NCBI GenBank assembly: GCA_023406895.1
Contig: JAEXTV010000014.1
Span: forward strand, 62,001-126,000
Source of the DNA: Bacillota bacterium
GTDB lineage: Bacteria; Bacillota; Clostridia; Christensenellales; SZUA-584
DNA: 64,000 bases
Direction: 5' to 3'
Shown: positions 8,116-15,995 of the stretch, in pieces
Layout of the letters: every line of letters begins with the position of its first letter
Numbering within the stretch: position 1 is the stretch's first letter
Program-made: the position numbers and the translations under genes
The notes under the pieces: generated by a model
Databases searched by the model: none
What the model saw: the letters and a program-made list of their open reading frames with translations, nothing else
What the model was told of the DNA's origin: nothing

Positions 8116-9750
8116 ATGTCCACGAAATTTATCTTTGTAACCGGCGGTGTGGTATCTTCACTAGGAAAGGGGATCACGGCGGCATCTCTGGGTCTGCTGC
8201 TTAAAAGCCGCGGCCTGAAAGTCTCGCTGCAAAAGTGCGACCCTTACATCAATGTTGATCCGGGCACAATGAGCCCATTTCAGCACGGTGAAGTTTTCGT
8301 CACGGACGACGGTGCCGAAACCGACCTTGATATCGGCCATTATGAGCGCTTTACCGACGAAAATTCGTTTGCGGATTCCAACGTGACCACCGGCAAGGTG
8401 TATTGGAAGGTCATCACGAAGGAGCGCCGCGGCGATTACCTTGGCGGTACCGTTCAGGTGATTCCGCATATCACCGACGAGATCAAATCACGCATTTACA
8501 GCGTGGCCAGCAAGGAAAAGCCCGACGTTGTGATCACGGAGATCGGCGGCACGGTGGGCGACATCGAATCACAGCCGTTCCTCGAGACGATTCGACAGAT
8601 CAAATGGGAAGTCGGCGAAGAAAACTGCATGTACATCCACGTCACGCTGATGCCTTACCTGCACAAAGTGGGCGAGCTTAAAACAAAGCCGACGCAGCAC
8701 AGCGTGAAGGAGCTTAGAACCATCGGTATTGAGCCGGATATCATCGTGTGCCGCACCGAGCTTGAACTGACCGACGATATCAAGCGCAAAATTGCGCTGT
8801 TCTGCAACGTGAGCCCCGCAAACGTGGTGCAGAACCTCGATGCGGATTCGCTTTACGAAGTGCCCATCATGCTGCGCAACGAAAAGCTTGACAAACTCGT
8901 TTGCGAACGGCTTTCGCTGCCCAATGTGCCCAGCGATATCCCCGAGTGGGAAAGCATCGTGCGCATACAGAAGCAGAAAAAAGAGCAGGTCAAAATCGCC
9001 ATCGTCGGCAAATATATCGAGCTGCATGATGCATACTTGAGCATTGCGGAATCGCTCACGCATGCGGGCATTGCAAATAAGCTCGATGTGAAAATACTTT
9101 GGATTAACGCCGTGGACATTGAAGAGACCAACGACGCGGCCGACATACTGAAAGACGCGGACGGCGTGATTGTGCCGGGCGGCTTCGGCGACAGAGGTAT
9201 AGAAGGCAAAATTAAGGCCATACAATATTGCAGAGAGAACAAAGTGCCGTTCTTCGGTATTTGCCTTGGCATGCAGCTCGCGATCATTGAATTCGCGCGC
9301 AACGTGCTTGGATACCGCGAAGCCAACTCGACAGAGCATTGCTCCGATACACCGTATCCGTTTATTGACCTGATGCCCGAGCAGAAGAACATCACGGATA
9401 TGGGCGGCACGATGCGGCTCGGCAGCTACAAATGCTGCCTTAACAAGGGCACATATGCCTACGACGCGTATCAGACGGACGAAATCAACGAACGTCATCG
9501 CCATCGCTACGAGTTTAACAACATATATCTCGAGCAAATGACAAAGGCGGGCATGCGCGTGGCGGGCGTGAACCCCGATCACGGGCTTGTGGAAATCATG
9601 GAGATCGCCGATCATCCATGGTTTGTGGGCGTTCAGTTCCATCCCGAATTCAAATCGCGGCCGATACGCTCACATCCGCTGTTCAGAGAGCTCGTGGCAG
9701 CCGCCAAGCGCTACGGAGACAGCAAAAAGAACAAAAAGTCCGGCGAATAA
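8116..9750 (+). CDS. pyrG: CTP synthase
   Basis: CTP synthase makes CTP from UTP, ATP and glutamine, the last step of pyrimidine nucleotide synthesis. The ATG at 8116 gives the standard MSTKFIFVTGGVVSSLGKGI start with GGAGGGG upstream; an in-frame ATG at 8104 is less likely. The 544-residue protein has the synthetase domain (about 1-265, with the SSLGKG P-loop) and a class I glutamine amidotransferase domain (about 295-535) with nucleophile Cys383 in FFGICLGMQL and His509/Glu511 in FHPEF. No reiterative-transcription or attenuator signal known for pyrG was seen. The stop is 42 nt before glnS. Confidence 0.98.
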   Translation: MSTKFIFVTGGVVSSLGKGITAASLGLLLKSRGLKVSLQKCDPYINVDPGTMSPFQHGEVFVTDDGAETDLDIGHYERFTDENSFADSNVTTGKVYWKVITKERRGDYLGGTVQVIPHITDEIKSRIYSVASKEKPDVVITEIGGTVGDIESQPFLETIRQIKWEVGEENCMYIHVTLMPYLHKVGELKTKPTQHSVKELRTIGIEPDIIVCRTELELTDDIKRKIALFCNVSPANVVQNLDADSLYEVPIMLRNEKLDKLVCERLSLPNVPSDIPEWESIVRIQKQKKEQVKIAIVGKYIELHDAYLSIAESLTHAGIANKLDVKILWINAVDIEETNDAADILKDADGVIVPGGFGDRGIEGKIKAIQYCRENKVPFFGICLGMQLAIIEFARNVLGYREANSTEHCSDTPYPFIDLMPEQKNITDMGGTMRLGSYKCCLNKGTYAYDAYQTDEINERHRHRYEFNNIYLEQMTKAGMRVAGVNPDHGLVEIMEIADHPWFVGVQFHPEFKSRPIRSHPLFRELVAAAKRYGDSKKNKKSGE

Positions 9751-9792
9751 GCCGGGCTTATTCGTTAAGGATCCCATTGGAGGACATTGTTT

Positions 9793-11427
9793 ATGACAGA
9801 TTCGAAGGCACGGAATTTTATTGAGGAGATCATTGACGCCGATCTTGAATCGGGGCGCGTCAGCCAAATTGCGACGCGGTTTCCGCCCGAGCCTAACGGT
9901 TATCTGCACATCGGCCACGCCAAATCGATCTGCCTTAATTTCGGGACCGCTTTGAAATACGGCGGCATTTGCAATCTTCGGTATGACGACACCAACCCGG
10001 TTAAGGAAGATGAAGAATACATCCGCAGCATTGAAAAGGATGTGCGCTGGCTCGGCTTTGAACCGGCGGCTGTGCTCTACGGCTCCGACTACTTTGGCTA
10101 TATGTTCGACTGTGCCGTGAAGCTCATCGATAAGGGCCTTGCCTATGTCTGCGATTTGAACGCGGAGCAGATTCGGGAATACCGCGGCACGCTAACCGAG
10201 CCCGGAAAAAACAGCCCGTACCGCGACCGCAGCATTGAAGAGAACCGGAAGCTGTTTCTTGAAATGAAGGACGGCAAGTACGGTGACGGCGAGAAGGTGC
10301 TGCGCGCCAAGATTGATATGGCAAGCCCGAACCTCAATATGCGCGATCCTGTGATTTACCGCATCCTTCATTCACCGCACCACCGTACGGGTAATGACTG
10401 GTGCATTTATCCGATGTACGATTACGCCCATCCGCTTGAAGATGCGTACGAAGGCATTACCCACAGTATATGCACACTCGAGTTTGAAGATCACCGCCCG
10501 CTTTACGACTGGGTTGTGCAGCATTGCGACTGCAAACCGGTGCCGCACCAGTATGAATTTGCGCGTCTGAACCTCACGCGCACCATCATGAGCAAGCGGT
10601 ATTTAAAAAAGCTCGTCGACGAAAAGTTTGTCTCGGGTTGGGACGACCCGCGCATGCCCACGCTCTCTGGGCTCCGGCGCCGCGGCTTCACACCCGAAGC
10701 AATCCGCGATTTCTGCGAGCGCATCGGCGTTGCGAAATCAAACAGCGAGGTGGATGCGGGGCTGCTGGAGCATTGCGTGCGCGAACAGCTTGGACAGACC
10801 GCGCCGCGCCGTATGGCCGTGCTCGATCCTTTAAAAGTTGTGATTGAAAACTACGAGGGAGACGGCGAAACGGTACAATCCGAGAATCTGCCCAAGAACG
10901 ACGAGGCCGGCCTGCGCGATGTGGAATTCTCCCGGGAAATATATATCGAGCGCAGTGATTTCATGGAGGATCCGCCGGGCAAGTTCTTCCGGCTCGCACC
11001 CGGCAAAGAAGTCCGGCTCAAGGATGCCTACATCATCAAGTGCGAAAAGGTGATCAAAGATGAAAACGGTACCGTCACTGAATTACGCTGCACCTTAGAC
11101 CCCGATTCCAAAACGGGCGGCGCGACGGCGGGCCGTAAGATCAAAGGCACGCTGCACTGGGTAGACGCGGCCAGTGCCGTGCCCTGCGAGGTGCGCCTTT
11201 ACGATTTCCTCTTAAACGAGGGCGAAGGCGACTTCTCCACACGGCTCAACGAGGAATCGCTCAAGGTGCTGCCCAATGCACTGATTGAAGCGGCGGGGGC
11301 AGATGCGGCCGTGGGTGAGAGGTTCCAGTTCCTACGCCAAGGATACTTCTGTGTGGACCCGGACAGCACGCCTGAAAAACCCGTGTTCAACCTGATTGTG
11401 AACTTAAAAGACAGCTATAAAGAATAA
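9793..11427 (+). CDS. glnS: Glutaminyl-tRNA synthetase
   Basis: Class I synthetase that charges tRNA-Gln directly with glutamine. The ATG at 9793 has GGAGG nine bases upstream; an in-frame TTG at 9787 is closer to the signal and less likely. The 544-residue protein has the catalytic start TRFPPEPNGYLHIGHAKSI with HIGH at residues 39-42, and the KMSKS-equivalent MSKR at 266-269 (NLTRTIMSKRYLKKLV), followed by the GlnRS-type C-terminal beta-barrel anticodon domains (LDPLKVVIENY, RLAPGKEVRLKDAYIIKCEK). Length fits bacterial GlnRS. Many Bacillota lack this gene and use GatCAB; here it lies directly upstream of gltX. Confidence 0.97.
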   Translation: MTDSKARNFIEEIIDADLESGRVSQIATRFPPEPNGYLHIGHAKSICLNFGTALKYGGICNLRYDDTNPVKEDEEYIRSIEKDVRWLGFEPAAVLYGSDYFGYMFDCAVKLIDKGLAYVCDLNAEQIREYRGTLTEPGKNSPYRDRSIEENRKLFLEMKDGKYGDGEKVLRAKIDMASPNLNMRDPVIYRILHSPHHRTGNDWCIYPMYDYAHPLEDAYEGITHSICTLEFEDHRPLYDWVVQHCDCKPVPHQYEFARLNLTRTIMSKRYLKKLVDEKFVSGWDDPRMPTLSGLRRRGFTPEAIRDFCERIGVAKSNSEVDAGLLEHCVREQLGQTAPRRMAVLDPLKVVIENYEGDGETVQSENLPKNDEAGLRDVEFSREIYIERSDFMEDPPGKFFRLAPGKEVRLKDAYIIKCEKVIKDENGTVTELRCTLDPDSKTGGATAGRKIKGTLHWVDAASAVPCEVRLYDFLLNEGEGDFSTRLNEESLKVLPNALIEAAGADAAVGERFQFLRQGYFCVDPDSTPEKPVFNLIVNLKDSYKE

Positions 11428-11435
11428 CAACGACC

Positions 11436-11474
11436 CCTTTCGGAAAGGAGCTAATGCGGCCAGCAGGCCGCATT
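11436..11474 (+). promoter_or_regulatory. Paired hairpins over the gltX ribosome-binding site
   Basis: CCTTT-CGG-AAAGG (11436-11448) would bury part of the Shine-Dalgarno AAAGGAG (11444-11450). Directly after it AATGCGGCC-AGCA-GGCCGCATT (11453-11474) is a perfect 9-bp stem that encloses an in-frame ATG at 11454. When the second hairpin folds, the Shine-Dalgarno is brought within about 5 or 11 nt of the ATGs at 11478 and 11484. Confidence 0.6.
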
Positions 11475-11483
11475 GTCATGTTT

Positions 11484-12932
11484 ATGAGTCAAATACGCAC
11501 ACGTTTTGCACCAAGCCCCACGGGCTATCTGCATATCGGCGGCCTGCGGACCGCGCTGTACGCGTGGCTTTTCGCGCGCAAGAATGGCGGCGCTTTCATA
11601 CTGCGCATTGAGGATACCGACACGGGACGCGAGGTGGAAGGCGCAAAGGACGTTATTTTCTCGACATTGCGCCAAACGGGGCTTGATTACGATGAAGGCC
11701 CCGATGTGGGCGGCCCGTTCGGCCCGTACATACAGAGCGAACGCGCCGATATCTACAAGCAGCATGCGGAGATGCTCGTGAAATCCGGCGCGGCATACCG
11801 CTGCTTCTGCACCAAGGAGCGCCTCGCGGACGAACGCGCCAAAGCCGAAGCCAGAGGCGAAACCTACACGTACGACAAGCACTGCCTTGCGCTTTCGGAG
11901 GACGAAATCCAGCGCCGCATTGAGGCGGGCGAGCCGTATGTGATCCGTCAGAATATACCGCGCACGGGTGAAACCACCTACACCGATGTGGTGTTCGGCG
12001 ATATCACGGTACCCAATGCCGACCTCGACGACAACGTGCTCTTAAAAGCCGACGGCATGCCAACTTACAACCTCGCCAACGTGGTGGACGACCATCTGAT
12101 GGGCATCACGCATGTGATCCGCGGCGTGGAATATCTCTCATCCACACCAAAGTACAACCATCTTTACCGCGCTTACGGATGGGAGATTCCGACGTACATC
12201 CATCTGCCCGTTGTGATGAAGGACAAACAGAGAAAGCTTTCTAAGCGGCACGGCGACGCTTCGTTTGACGATTTTATAAAAAAAGGGTATCTGAAGGAAG
12301 CGCTGATCAACTACATCGCGCTGCTCGGATGGAGCCCCGGCACCGAACAGGAGATATTCACGCTTGAGGAGCTGATCGACGCGTTCCATATCGAGGGACT
12401 CTCGAAGTCATCCGCGATATTCGACGTGGACAAGCTCACATGGATGAACGCGCAGTATATCCGTGCGCTCGACAAAGACGCGTTTATTCAAACCGCGATG
12501 CCATACTTTAAAGAAGCGGGCGTGGAAGCGTTTGATCTTGGCCTGATTACCGAGCTCATACAGCCGCGGCTCGAGCGGCTCGACGAGATTCCCGGCAAGC
12601 TCGCATTTCTCACACAGATGCCCGATTACGACACCGCGCTGTATACGCACAAAAAAATGAAGACAGACGCAGAAACGTCGGTGCCTGTTTTGCTCGAAGC
12701 CAAAACGCTGCTTGAAGCACAAACCGATTATGCGCTTGAACCATTGAAGGAAGCGCTGCACGCGCTTGTGGAAAAGCTCGGCGTTAAAAACGGCCAGCTG
12801 CTTTGGCCGCTGCGCATCGCCATCACCGGCACAGAGGTCACGCCGGGCGGCGCGGTAGAAGCTGCGTGTCTGCTCGGAAAAGAGGAAACGCTGCGCCGGC
12901 TCGATTTCAGCCTCAAAAAGCTCGGCGGTTGA
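11484..12932 (+). CDS. gltX: Glutamyl-tRNA synthetase
   Basis: Class I synthetase charging tRNA-Glu. Family proteins begin MSxIRTRFAPSPTG, which points to the ATG at 11484 (482 residues); in-frame ATGs at 11454 and 11478 would add 10 and 2 residues. HIGH-type motif HIGG is at residues 17-20 (SPTGYLHIGGLRTAL), KMSKS-type KLSKR at 251-255, and the helical anticodon-binding domain fills about 325-480. The start region is structured (perfect hairpin between Shine-Dalgarno and this ATG). It follows glnS by 26 nt to the Shine-Dalgarno, so both charging enzymes for Glu and Gln probably come from one message. Confidence 0.95.
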   Translation: MSQIRTRFAPSPTGYLHIGGLRTALYAWLFARKNGGAFILRIEDTDTGREVEGAKDVIFSTLRQTGLDYDEGPDVGGPFGPYIQSERADIYKQHAEMLVKSGAAYRCFCTKERLADERAKAEARGETYTYDKHCLALSEDEIQRRIEAGEPYVIRQNIPRTGETTYTDVVFGDITVPNADLDDNVLLKADGMPTYNLANVVDDHLMGITHVIRGVEYLSSTPKYNHLYRAYGWEIPTYIHLPVVMKDKQRKLSKRHGDASFDDFIKKGYLKEALINYIALLGWSPGTEQEIFTLEELIDAFHIEGLSKSSAIFDVDKLTWMNAQYIRALDKDAFIQTAMPYFKEAGVEAFDLGLITELIQPRLERLDEIPGKLAFLTQMPDYDTALYTHKKMKTDAETSVPVLLEAKTLLEAQTDYALEPLKEALHALVEKLGVKNGQLLWPLRIAITGTEVTPGGAVEAACLLGKEETLRRLDFSLKKLGG

Positions 12933-12994
12933 GCCATAGATGTACCCGTCATAAAAGCGGCCTTGCCAACTTATATAATATTCGTTTTACACAG

Positions 12995-13026
12995 TCGGTA
13001 TAGCCTTTCAGCTATGCCGATTTGTT
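12995..13026 (+). terminator. Probable terminator after gltX
   Basis: Ten-bp stem TCGGTATAGC / GCTATGCCGA (one G-U) with a 6-nt loop, followed by a poor T tract TTTGTT. It would close the pyrG-glnS-gltX run. Confidence 0.5.
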
Positions 13027-13137
13027 ATTAATGATGGTTGATAGAGCAATACCGGTATTCAGATTTCTACACTCCAGAAAAGCAATGTATATGCGCCGCC
13101 CGATCGGCATCTGCTAAAGCTTGTTTTCGCTGTATTG

Positions 13138-13146
13138 TGGTATATT
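13138..13146 (+). promoter_or_regulatory. Candidate extended -10 promoter for arr
   Basis: TGGTATATT reads as an extended -10 element (TGn then TATATT), 69 nt before the arr GTG. No convincing -35. Confidence 0.35.
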
Positions 13147-13215
13147 ATCAGTAAGTCAATTTTATAAGACTACGAAAAGCATGGGCTTACCCCAAACACT
13201 CGAGCAGAATGAGAG

Positions 13216-13671
13216 GTGTTTAACATAGAAGAAGACAGAAAACCGGTTTCTGCCTATCAAAGCGGCGAAGCCTTGGATGAAGGACCTTTTTACCACGGAA
13301 CAAGAGCCAGCTTAAAACCGGGGGACCTGCTGGAACCCGGCTACAGCTCCAACTACGGTGAGCGAAAAAAAGCCAACTTCGTGTATCTGACGGCAACGAT
13401 GGACGCCGCCGTATGGGGGGCGGAGCTTGCGGTCGACGACGAGCCCGGCCGCATCTATCGCGTGGAACCCACGGGCGACTTTGAGAATGATCCCAATCTG
13501 ACGGATAAAAAGTTCCCGGGCAACCCCACGAGATCCTATCGCACCCGTTATCCTCTGCGTGTTGTGGGCGAAATTACTGACTGGGAAAGACATGCCCCGG
13601 AGGTACTCCAGCAAATGCGCGATCATCTTGATGAGCTGAAGCGCATGGGCATTGAGGCGATCAACGACTAA
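13216..13671 (+). CDS. arr: Rifampin ADP-ribosyltransferase (Arr)
   Basis: Arr inactivates rifamycins by transferring ADP-ribose from NAD to the C23 hydroxyl. The 151-residue protein shows the compact family: PFYHGTRASLKPGDLLEPGY, NFVYLTATMDAAVWGAELAV, DDEPGRIYRVEPTGDFENDP, DKKFPGNPTRSYRTRYPLRV. His27, Tyr57 and Asp92 sit at exactly the spacing of the catalytic His19, Tyr49 and Asp84 reported for the Mycobacterium smegmatis enzyme, offset by an 8-residue longer N-terminus. The GTG start is the only in-frame candidate near the beginning and its ribosome-binding site is weak. It is a single-gene unit with its own candidate promoter and terminator; no transposon or integron ends were seen beside it. 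Confidence 0.93.
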   Translation: MFNIEEDRKPVSAYQSGEALDEGPFYHGTRASLKPGDLLEPGYSSNYGERKKANFVYLTATMDAAVWGAELAVDDEPGRIYRVEPTGDFENDPNLTDKKFPGNPTRSYRTRYPLRVVGEITDWERHAPEVLQQMRDHLDELKRMGIEAIND

Positions 13672-13698
13672 TAAGATACACATCACTTATAAAGCAAA

Positions 13699-13728
13699 AA
13701 GCAAGGTTTCTCATCCCTTGCTTTTTTC
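13699..13728 (+). terminator. Intrinsic terminator of arr
   Basis: AAGCAAGG / CCTTGCTT eight-bp stem with a 9-nt loop and a run of T. Confidence 0.85.
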
Positions 13729-13764
13729 ATTCGTTATTCAACATTGTGTAAGTGCGGTTCGCCG

Positions 13765-13881
13765 TCACAGCCCCGAAGTGGGAAAGGCCTGCACCTGATT
13801 AAGAAAGATGATGACGCCGACGGCCGCACCGGCAATAACAACGAGAATCAACACGAGCGCAGTGGCGGTCTTCTTTTTCAT
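13765..13881 (-). CDS. 38-residue single-pass membrane peptide
   Basis: On the minus strand ATG at 13881 is preceded by AAGGAG and, further up, by TATAAT. The frame gives MKKKTATALVLILVVIAGAA, VGVIIFLNQVQ and AFPTSGL, then stop. A basic N-terminus and one hydrophobic helix (about residues 8-27) predict a small membrane protein. I do not recognise it. It is monocistronic, between arr and a palindromic repeat, and convergent with arr. The promoter, ribosome-binding site and tidy membrane pattern together make it more credible than chance. Confidence 0.6.
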   Translation of the reverse strand: MKKKTATALVLILVVIAGAAVGVIIFLNQVQAFPTSGL

Positions 13882-13913
13882 AGTTTCGGCTCCTTACATA
13901 TGATTGCGGTTTC

Positions 13914-13919
13914 ATTATA
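13914..13919 (-). promoter_or_regulatory. -10 box upstream of the 38-residue peptide
   Basis: Minus-strand TATAAT, 32 nt before the ATG at 13881; the -35 region is T-rich but has no clear TTGACA. Confidence 0.45.
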
Positions 13920-14109
13920 CCATTCTCTGAATAAAAAGACAGTGTTCCAAAAACAATAATCATTATATTGGTACATCCAGTGTCACTATACGTCAATATC
14001 CAAAACTACGTGCCTGTCCTCACGTTGACCATATACAGCTTGCAAGTTGTCATATCCTTTTCAGGCTGGCTTAAATCATGAATGTATTCAAGTCAGCAAC
14101 AACGCATTT

Positions 14110-14162
14110 AGGCTTCTCCTTGAGGCGAAGCTGTCGCCGACAGGCGACTGATGAGGTGTTCG
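14110..14162 (+). repeat. Interspersed palindromic repeat
   Basis: AGGCTTCTCCTTGAGGCGAAG forms a first hairpin, CTGTCGCCGACAG a second, followed by GCGACTGATGAGGTGTT. The same blocks occur in inverted orientation at 40410-40460 and in degenerate form near 19.5 kb. The gap 13882-14302 holds only this, the peptide's promoter and the fhs terminator. Confidence 0.65.
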
Positions 14163-14211
14163 TTTTGACAATGATTAATACCCCATCCAATGCTTCTGTT
14201 AATTTTTAGAC

Positions 14212-14237
14212 AAAAAGCCCGGCTTCTCACCGGGCTT
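14212..14237 (-). terminator. Intrinsic terminator of fhs
   Basis: Minus-strand AGCCCGG / CCGGGCT seven-bp stem followed by five T. Confidence 0.85.
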
Positions 14238-14302
14238 CGACTTCAATACACTTTGATTTTATTGGTGCAGGCTGCGTCTCCTTGCAGCACCTAAACAATT
14301 GA

Positions 14303-15979
14303 CTAGAAAAGTCCGTCGATGCGCCCTTCGTCATCAATCGTGATCTGCTCGGCCGCCGGAGTTTTGGGCAGCCCCGGCATCGTCATCATATCTCCCGCGA
14401 GCACCACAATAAAACCGGCACCCGCCGACAGCTTGATGTTGCGCACCGTGAATATAAAGCCGCTCGGCCGTCCGGCCAGCGTCGGATCGTGCGAGAGCGA
14501 GTACTGCGTTTTCGCGATGCAGACGGGCAGTTGCGCGTAGCCGTTTTTGCTGAGCGCATCAATGGCTTTCGTCACGCCCGCCGAGTAATGCACCTCGCTC
14601 GCGCCGTAAATCGTTCTTGCCAGCTTTTCAATCTTCGTTTGAATGTCGTCGCACAGATCGTAGGGATGCTTCGCGCTGCCTTTCTTTGCGATGCGAATCA
14701 CCTCTTCCGCGAGCGCCACGCCGCCTTCGCCGCCTTTTTCCCACACCTGCGCGGGCACCGCCGTCACACCCTTGGCACGGCAAAGCTTTTGCACTAGCGC
14801 CACCTCCTCGGGGCTGTCAGTCGCAAACTGATTGATGGCCACTGTCACCGGCAGACCGTAAAAGTCCTTTAAATTCTCAATGTGCTTATCAAGATTGCTC
14901 ATACCGCGAATCAACGCGTCTTCATCGGGCTCGGCCAATGCGCTCTTTGGCTTGCCGCCGTGGCTTTTAAGCGCGCGGATCGTGACCACGATCACCGCCG
15001 CATCGGGCCAGAGCCCCGTTTGACGGCACTTGATATCGAGAAATTTCTCCGCGCCGAGATCAGCACCGAAGCCGGCCTCGGTCACCACATAATCGGCGAG
15101 ATGCATCGCCATGTAGGTCGCGATGTAGCTGTTGCAGCCATGCGCGATGTTTGCAAAAGGCCCGCCGTGCATGAGGCACGGTGTTTGTTCGAGCGTCTGC
15201 ACAAGATTCGGCATAATCGCGTCTTTTAACAGCACCGCCATTGCGCCCGCCGCATTGAGCTCGCCCGCCGTGACGGGCCGCTCGTCGTATGTATACGCCA
15301 CCTTGATCCGCGAGAGCCGCTGCTTTAAATCGTGCAGGTCACTCGCGAGGCACAGCACCGCCATCACCTCGGAAGCCGCCGTGATATCAAAGCTGTCCTC
15401 ACGCGGCATGCCGTTCGCGCGTCCGCCGAGGCCGCAGGTGATGGACCGAAGCTGCCTGTCGTTGATATCCATACAGCGCTTGATTGTGATGCGCCGCGGA
15501 TCGATATTGAGGCTGTTGCCGTGCTGAATATGGTTGTCCACGAGCGCGCAGAGCAGGTTGTTTGCCGCTGTGACGGCGTGGATATCGCCTGTGAAATGCA
15601 GATTGATATCCTCCATCGGTATCACCTGGGCATAGCCGCCGCCCGCCGCACCGCCTTTCATACCGAAAACAGGCCCGAGTGAGGGTTCGCGGAGTGCCAG
15701 GCATACCTTTTTGCCGCATTTTTTGAGCGCATCGGCAAGACCGATCGAAATCGTCGTTTTCCCTTCGCCCGCGGGGGTGGGGTTAATGGCGGATACCAAT
15801 ATCAGCTTGGCATCGCCCTGTCCCTTCATGCGCTGCAGTATCGAGAGCGATACCTTTGCTTTTTTGTTGCCAAACGGAATAAGCTCATTTTCGAGTATGC
15901 CCGCGTTCTGCGCAATTTTAGAAATGGGCACCAATTCCGCTTCTCTGGCGATTTGTAGATCCGTTTTGTGTTGCATCAT
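14303..15979 (-). CDS. fhs: Formate-tetrahydrofolate ligase
   Basis: Fhs (10-formyl-THF synthetase) joins formate to tetrahydrofolate with ATP, feeding purine and formyl-methionine synthesis and, in acetogens, the Wood-Ljungdahl methyl branch. The 558-residue protein is full length: P-loop NPTPAGEGKTT at about 67-76, GMKGGAAGGGYAQVIPMEDI with NLHFTGDIHA, and the C-terminal PGLPKTPAAEQITIDDEGRI. The gene is 16 nt downstream of a diguanylate cyclase on the same strand and ends at its own terminator. No other Wood-Ljungdahl gene is in the window, so it need not mean acetogenesis. Confidence 0.97.
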   Translation of the reverse strand: MMQHKTDLQIAREAELVPISKIAQNAGILENELIPFGNKKAKVSLSILQRMKGQGDAKLILVSAINPTPAGEGKTTISIGLADALKKCGKKVCLALREPSLGPVFGMKGGAAGGGYAQVIPMEDINLHFTGDIHAVTAANNLLCALVDNHIQHGNSLNIDPRRITIKRCMDINDRQLRSITCGLGGRANGMPREDSFDITAASEVMAVLCLASDLHDLKQRLSRIKVAYTYDERPVTAGELNAAGAMAVLLKDAIMPNLVQTLEQTPCLMHGGPFANIAHGCNSYIATYMAMHLADYVVTEAGFGADLGAEKFLDIKCRQTGLWPDAAVIVVTIRALKSHGGKPKSALAEPDEDALIRGMSNLDKHIENLKDFYGLPVTVAINQFATDSPEEVALVQKLCRAKGVTAVPAQVWEKGGEGGVALAEEVIRIAKKGSAKHPYDLCDDIQTKIEKLARTIYGASEVHYSAGVTKAIDALSKNGYAQLPVCIAKTQYSLSHDPTLAGRPSGFIFTVRNIKLSAGAGFIVVLAGDMMTMPGLPKTPAAEQITIDDEGRIDGLF

Positions 15980-15995
15980 GTTGTCTCTTTCTTAT

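Noticed and set aside
8569..9642. 357-codon open frame on the minus strand across pyrG
   Set aside because: Exactly antisense to a clear CTP synthase; His/Arg/Ala-rich composition typical of a codon-bias shadow; no ribosome-binding site.
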